Translations under genes and position numbers: made by a program | In this document: piece after piece, positions 32,535 to 35,999 of the stretch | How positions within the stretch are numbered: the first letter of the stretch is position 1 | How the letters are laid out: the number at the start of each line of letters is the position of its first letter | Notes under the pieces: model-generated | What the model was told of the DNA's origin: nothing | Databases searched by the model: none | What the model saw: only the letters and a program-made list of their open reading frames with translations | Assembly: GCA_016874775.1 (NCBI GenBank) | Contig: VGTJ01000029.1 | Coordinates: 5,001 to 40,999 of the forward strand | Length of the DNA stretch: 35,999 nucleotides | From: Deltaproteobacteria bacterium | GTDB taxonomy: Bacteria; Desulfobacterota; Binatia; Bin18 | Direction of reading: 5' to 3'

Positions 32535-33071
32535 TCAACGTACGCACCGAAATCTGACAGCTCTTTCGTCTCTCTCGTGTGATTGCAAGAGTTGATCCCA
32601 AGCCGCCATGGTCCCTAGCGTGGCATATCCTTCATCTGCCAGGGAGTCAGTGTTAAGAACCACTAGATTCGATGGTTTTTTCGCCAGCAGTTCAAGTAAT
32701 TCAGGCTGCGGATGAACACCAGCTTTACGAAAGATCGATTTGAGATGGTTCCGAACCGTATGGAGACTCACAAACAGTGCTTTGGCTATCGTCTGCACAC
32801 ATTGATAGTTCCACAGACGCTGGAGAACCTCCCATTCGCGCGTTGACAGCGTGCGCAGTTCCGTCAACCCGCGCAACTCTCGCACAGCCGACGCGGTCCC
32901 GCCTCTCCCCGTGCCGTTCGCATTGCGCGCGGCAATCATCTCTGTCGAATGTGCAAGCAGTGTCTGAATCCGCTCTTCGTTGGCACGCAACGTTTTTTGG
33001 GCCTGGACAAATTCGGTGACATCGAGCGCATGGCCGAGGACGTACGACAGTCGTCCTGGTTCGTCATAGCA
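32535..33071 (-). pseudogene. PAS-LuxR regulator, 5' truncated
   Basis: The intact part from 32990 has a GerE/LuxR helix-turn-helix: LSTREWEVLQRL, then IAKALFVSLHTVRNHLKSIF. The open frame reaches upstream to 33071 (LSYVLGHALDVTEFVQAQKT), which is the end of a PAS domain and its linker helix. There the frame meets a TGA and, a few bases on, the inverted repeat at 33079. The sensor domain is thus lost. The remaining C-terminal protein could be made from an internal start and bind DNA without signal control. It faces the same way as the redox operon. Confidence 0.7.
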
Positions 33072-33078
33072 TCAGTGT

Positions 33079-33120
33079 TAATCTGACTTTGTCTACGGTT
33101 TTTAGGTCTCAGTCAGATTA
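33079..33120. repeat. 10-bp inverted repeat at the truncation point
   Basis: TAATCTGACT (33079-33088) and AGTCAGATTA (33111-33120) are exact inverses, 22 bp apart. They lie directly outside the broken end of the regulator gene and may mark the end of the element that truncated it. Confidence 0.6.
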
Positions 33121-33306
33121 GCAAAATGGGACCTTGTGGCTCTATTGTACTAAAGGGCAGATTTTCTCTGATTTTATTAAGTGTCTGTAATCATTGAAAA
33201 TAATTATCTAAGAGCAGAGGCTTGATGGCGTGACAGGATTGGTCAGGACTCTAAGCGGGAGAGTCCTACAAAGAATTTAGTGAGGGGGTCGACTAGGGGG
33301 AAAGCT
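33121..33306. other. gene-free stretch
   Basis: AT-rich sequence between the inverted repeat and the MITE-like palindrome; no gene, RNA or regulatory signal recognised. Confidence 0.4.
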
Positions 33307-33473
33307 CTAGTAGTCAGTCATGTTGATTCTGAGGGGTGAACGTGGTGGCGTCATTCCCGCGAAAGCGGGAATCCAGGAAGGTTAAGTCGTGGTTCCTGCT
33401 TGAAGATCCTGGATGCCCGCCTGCGCGGGCATGACGAACTCGACCCCTCAAGTTCAGTGTGACTGACTACTAG
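33307..33473. mobile_element. MITE-like palindromic element (167 bp)
   Basis: The ends are 14-bp perfect inverted repeats, CTAGTAGTCAGTCA and TGACTGACTACTAG; similarity continues inward (TGAGGGGT against ACCCCTCA). If the outer CTAG is a target duplication, the repeat proper is TAGTCAGTCA. Inside are two perfect 8-bp hairpins: ATTCCCGC-GAAA-GCGGGAAT (33353-33372) and ATGCCCGC-CTGC-GCGGGCAT (33413-33432), facing each other like paired REP sequences. No coding capacity. The inner hairpin resembles widespread intergenic repeats with ATTCCCGCG cores. Confidence 0.75.
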
Positions 33474-33502
33474 GTGCGCCTTTTTTGATAAGGTGGGCGC
33501 AC
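33474..33502 (-). terminator. hairpin beyond the IS4 transposase
   Basis: GTGCGCC (33474-33480) pairs with GGCGCAC (33496-33502); the loop holds a T6 run. Possibly the terminator or end of the IS4-type element. Confidence 0.4.
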
Positions 33503-33614
33503 GGTATATGGGGTTTCATGAGATGTTCCGTGTGAATGCAGAGACCGTAGCGTGCGCTATGCGCACGGGAATCGGAGCAGGTGAGCGCCGCGTGCGCACA
33601 GCATACGCATTAAG

Positions 33615-34009
33615 CTAGGCGACAAGTGCCAGTGTGGGCTCAAAGAAATCCATTTGCACGCCCAAACTGGCGCGTAACCGCTGTGCACTGGTGAGGCGTT
33701 TTCGAGCAGCCTTTCTCCCTAGTCGTTCTGCTGTCGCACAGAGGCGCAGGAGAAAGGTCCTGAGCTGAAACGGAGGCTGAAACAGACATTGGAGCCAGTG
33801 GTCCGCACTCGCCTGGCAATGACGGACGAGTTTGAACAATCTCAGTTCGCGGGCCTGCTGCCAGACGGTGACGCGCAACGGAGAACTGAGGGCGGCCGTG
33901 AGGAGAATCAGGAGCATGCGTCCATAGAGGTAACAGAGAGTGCTGTACTTTGTCGTGGTCGTCAGCGTGGCGACGTGCACCCCACTTTTCCACGCCTTGA
34001 ACACAAGCT
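33615..34009 (-). CDS. IS4-family transposase, 3' exon
   Basis: 130 codons plus stop. It begins inside a codon (AG) directly after the group II intron and reads LVFKAWKSGVHVATLTTTTK, then STLCYLYGRMLLILLTAALS, the C-terminal region of IS4-type DDE transposases. The upstream exon (35990-35999) supplies TGG-CAA-GTG-G, so splicing would give WQVELVFKAWK, the Y-(2)-R-(3)-E-(6)-K motif with its catalytic Glu. A longer open frame running into the intron is an artefact. Confidence 0.82.
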
Positions 34010-34074
34010 GTCGGGTGAAGGACTGGCACGGTGTCTGGATTGGTATCCGACCCGTTTCCAGCCCCTCCCCATAG

Positions 34075-34107
34075 GAACGGCTCGTGAGGTTTTCCCTCAA
34101 GCCGCTC
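34075..34107 (-). ncRNA. group II intron domain V
   Basis: 33-nt hairpin on the minus strand: lower stem GAGCGGCT with AGCCGTTC, containing the AGC catalytic triad near its 5' end, a two-base bulge, and an upper stem TGAGG/CCTCA capped by a GAAA-type loop. This is the standard domain V shape and it lies between the maturase stop and the 3' splice site. Confidence 0.85.
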
Positions 34108-34162
34108 GCCCAGTCAGCTTCATGACAAGGGTTATGGGTCAGTGTGGCACTAGCAGTGACTT

Positions 34163-35470
34163 TCACTGGTACGCCGCTGCGCCTTGAAGTGGTCTGAGTT
34201 TCCAATTCCAGAACAACCCCAGGACACCATAGAGATACTCGTTACTCCACCGCTGCCAGCCCACGCCTCGCTTATGTCGCCGCTTCCGTCGGGTCACGAG
34301 GATCCGCACTTTCATCTCGACATAGTCCCGAATCTCGCTGAACGCGTGACTCGCGTTGCCCACCCGAAAGTACTGCACCCACCCAGTGAGCACGGTGTTA
34401 AGCTGCGCGATCAGCTCCTTGAGCGGGGTTGCCCCGCCGTGGTGAAGCACCTCACGCACCCGTGCTTTCAGGGTCAGGCGTGCCCTTTTCCGTGGGGTCA
34501 ACAAGATGTAGTGTTCGTCCCCCGTGCGTTTGCGTACGCGCCGCAATTCAAACCCCAAGAACGTGACGGTCTCTCCGCGTAGCATGTCCACCACTTTGGT
34601 TTTCTCCGGGTTCACTTCTACGCCTAGGCGCGTAAGATGCTCCTGGAGCCGATGCAAGGCCCGCTCGGCCCAGCGTCGTTTCGTGTGGTGGCCACTCACG
34701 GTGATCACAATATCATCGGCGAACCGATGATAATTCACGGCCTCATACGAACCCTGAGCGGTCTGGCGGCGGATGCCGTCAAACACCCAGTCCACCTCAC
34801 TCAGATAGATATTGGCTGCCAAGGGACTAAACGGTCCCCCTTGCGGGACACCGAGCTTGCCTCCGGCTTTCAAAATCTGCTTCACGAGATGGAGTATGGC
34901 GGGATCTTGCACGCGCCGCGCGATCTGCTGCAACAGGATATTGTGCCGGATCGTGTCGAAGTAGCGGGCTAAATCGACTTCGACCACGGTCGTCATCCGC
35001 CGCAGCACACTACGGCGCACCTCCGCCAGGGCTTGGTGCGGCGAGCGCTTCGGTCGGTAGCCGTAGGAGTTGGGACAAAAATCCGCCTCGAAGATGGCTT
35101 CGAGAATCAGCTTCAGCGCCCCTTGCACCACACGATCCCGGATGCAGGGAATCTGGAGCTTGCGGACTTTGCCCTCGCCCTTCGGAATTTCGACCACCCG
35201 ATTGGCTTGCGGTTGATAGGTTCCGGTGAGCAGTTCGTCCCGGATAGCTATCAGAAATGGTTCCAGCCCTTCGGCCTCAATGTCCGCAAACGTGCGACCA
35301 TCAAGCCCGGGGGCACCGCCATTCCGTTTTGCCTGCTGGTACGCTTCTGCTAGGGTCTCGACCTTTGCCACGTGGACAAAGAGTCCCCAGAACCGATGCG
35401 TCTTCTCTGACTTCGCCTTGTCGTATATCCGTCGTCGCAGGTCCTGCAAACTGCTGAGTGCCTTTATCAT
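34163..35470 (-). CDS. ltrA: group II intron reverse transcriptase/maturase
   Basis: 435 residues from the ATG at 35470 (preceded by AAGG); upstream in-frame codons belong to the intron RNA. Reverse transcriptase blocks are clear: GAPGLDGRTF, RVVEIPKGEGKVRKLQIPCI, YGYRPKRSPHQAL, the catalytic YHRFADD (FADD, acidic pair near residue 252-253 of this start) and GVPQGGPFSPLAANIYLSEV. The maturase X domain lies at GWVQYFRVGNASHAFSEI. There is no C-terminal HNH endonuclease domain, so the intron probably uses nascent DNA strands to prime reverse transcription. The frame is intact. Confidence 0.93.
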   Translation of the reverse strand: MIKALSSLQDLRRRIYDKAKSEKTHRFWGLFVHVAKVETLAEAYQQAKRNGGAPGLDGRTFADIEAEGLEPFLIAIRDELLTGTYQPQANRVVEIPKGEGKVRKLQIPCIRDRVVQGALKLILEAIFEADFCPNSYGYRPKRSPHQALAEVRRSVLRRMTTVVEVDLARYFDTIRHNILLQQIARRVQDPAILHLVKQILKAGGKLGVPQGGPFSPLAANIYLSEVDWVFDGIRRQTAQGSYEAVNYHRFADDIVITVSGHHTKRRWAERALHRLQEHLTRLGVEVNPEKTKVVDMLRGETVTFLGFELRRVRKRTGDEHYILLTPRKRARLTLKARVREVLHHGGATPLKELIAQLNTVLTGWVQYFRVGNASHAFSEIRDYVEMKVRILVTRRKRRHKRGVGWQRWSNEYLYGVLGLFWNWKLRPLQGAAAYQ

Positions 35471-35989
35471 CTCACCCTTGCCTTCCTTTCCCGAACGGAC
35501 TACCGACCGGTCCGGGTCCTTTCCTCCCCGCGTGTTTTGCTGCACGCGGATGCTCAGTACTACGACCCGATCCGCCATCCGGGGGCCATCCCAGCCATTT
35601 CCCCCTCACGGTTATAGGCCAGGCCTCTGCAGCGAGCTTTCTTCGCTGGACCCCACGGACTTCTCCAGTTGCTCTCTCTCCCTTCGCTCCATGTCACCGC
35701 TGATACCCCGCCGGTGAGGACCGTCGTCGCGGACTCCTTTCGCCCGGCCCTTGCTGCCTTCGCACGTAGTAGACCGGCTCGGCCACCGGAGTTGCGTGTA
35801 ACGAGGCTACCTCTGCGTTCACTGCACGTTGCAACCTGGAGCGTTGCGCCCGCTCCCTTCCGAGCAGGTTGTCGGAGGGCTTCACCGGCTTGCTTTCGCG
35901 CCCCGGCGCCTCCCGTGCTACGAGGCTTGAGTCTGTTGGCCTCGGTCGGACTTGCACCGACTGGGTGAGAGAACCTTGGCTGGACACGC

Positions 35990-35999
35990 CCACTTGCCA
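35990..35999 (-). CDS. IS4-family transposase, end of 5' exon
   Basis: TGG-CAA-GTG-G (Trp-Gln-Val and the first base of Glu). The rest of the 5' exon lies beyond the window. Joined to 34009 it restores the transposase frame. Confidence 0.7.

Larger units (their letters stand above)
34010..35989 (-). mobile_element. group II intron, complete (about 1.98 kb)
   Basis: The 5' end is placed at 35989 (GCGTG, one base off the GUGYG consensus) and the 3' end at 34010 (CCGAC, fitting the AY ending). These ends are the only ones that rejoin the IS4 transposase frame with its catalytic Glu codon. The 5' RNA part (35471-35989) has structured sequence including GGTGCAAGTCCGACC; the maturase ORF follows; domain V is at 34075-34107; domain VI can be drawn between GGGGAGGGGCTGG and CCAGTCCTTCACCC. 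Confidence 0.82.

Noticed and set aside
34010-34205. Extension of the IS4 transposase frame into the intron
   Set aside because: The reading frame there crosses intron domains V and VI and encodes nothing transposase-like; the true upstream exon is at 35990-35999.
1-35999. tRNA, rRNA genes or CRISPR array
   Set aside because: No tRNA cloverleaf consensus, rRNA motif or regularly spaced direct repeats were seen on either strand by eye.

Overview
The window looks like accessory-rich chromosome of an uncultured Gram-negative bacterium of moderate GC. Exported proteins with signal peptides, an ECF sigma/anti-sigma pair, a luciferase-like monooxygenase plus hydrolase, a penicillin acylase and a GldA/F/G-type exporter would fit a deltaproteobacterial, Binatota-like or Tectomicrobia-like soil or sediment lineage. 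That placement is an inference from gene content only. No rRNA, tRNA or CRISPR array was recognised.

Layout. (1) 22-6572: a lipid-modification module. A SAM methyltransferase faces left; facing right in tight succession are a delta-9-type desaturase, an FAD amine-oxidase-like protein, a DUF1365 protein, a cyclopropane-fatty-acid-synthase-like methyltransferase, a DUF2878 membrane protein and an exported chalcone-isomerase-like protein. (2) 6716-8757: flavin monooxygenase and alpha/beta hydrolase, translationally coupled. (3) 8833-13762: a DUF1016/YhcG nuclease, then a decayed stretch: a broken DUF1329-like gene, a frameshifted IS630-type element with its ends and TA target, an orphan gene, and a Phd/YefM antitoxin with a ruined toxin. 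(4) 13737-18261: a leftward operon of ABC ATPase, permease, GldG-like and DUF4340 proteins. (5) 18471-20240: ECF sigma factor, zinc-finger anti-sigma factor and a small exported protein. (6) 20329-24793: a leftward sulfur-carrier cluster of E1-like activating enzyme, threonine synthase, ThiS/MoaD-type carrier, cysteine-synthase-like enzyme, NIL-domain protein and a degenerate E1-like protein. (7) 25059-28033: penicillin acylase and a DUF1579-like protein. (8) 28277-35999: mobile and decaying DNA with an IS701-type element, a C39-peptidase-like remnant, an HNH endonuclease with a small partner gene, a thiol-redox pair, a truncated PAS-LuxR regulator, a 167-bp MITE-like palindrome, and a group II intron inside an IS4-type transposase gene.

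The two most interesting points. First, the thiol-redox gene at 31568-32386 has an in-frame TGA exactly where the first cysteine of the DsbA active site should be (reading U-P-F-C), with a small hairpin 15 nt downstream that fits a bacterial SECIS element. It is therefore a probable DsbA-like selenoprotein rather than two broken genes. Second, the group II intron can be placed to the base (34010-35989). Removing it rejoins an IS4 transposase frame and restores the conserved catalytic glutamate codon, which the intron splits.

Caution: several genes carry one-base indels at short homopolymers (A9 at 10153, CCC near 13481, TTT near 11760). These may be real decay or assembly error. The four premature stops at other genes are substitutions and are more likely real.
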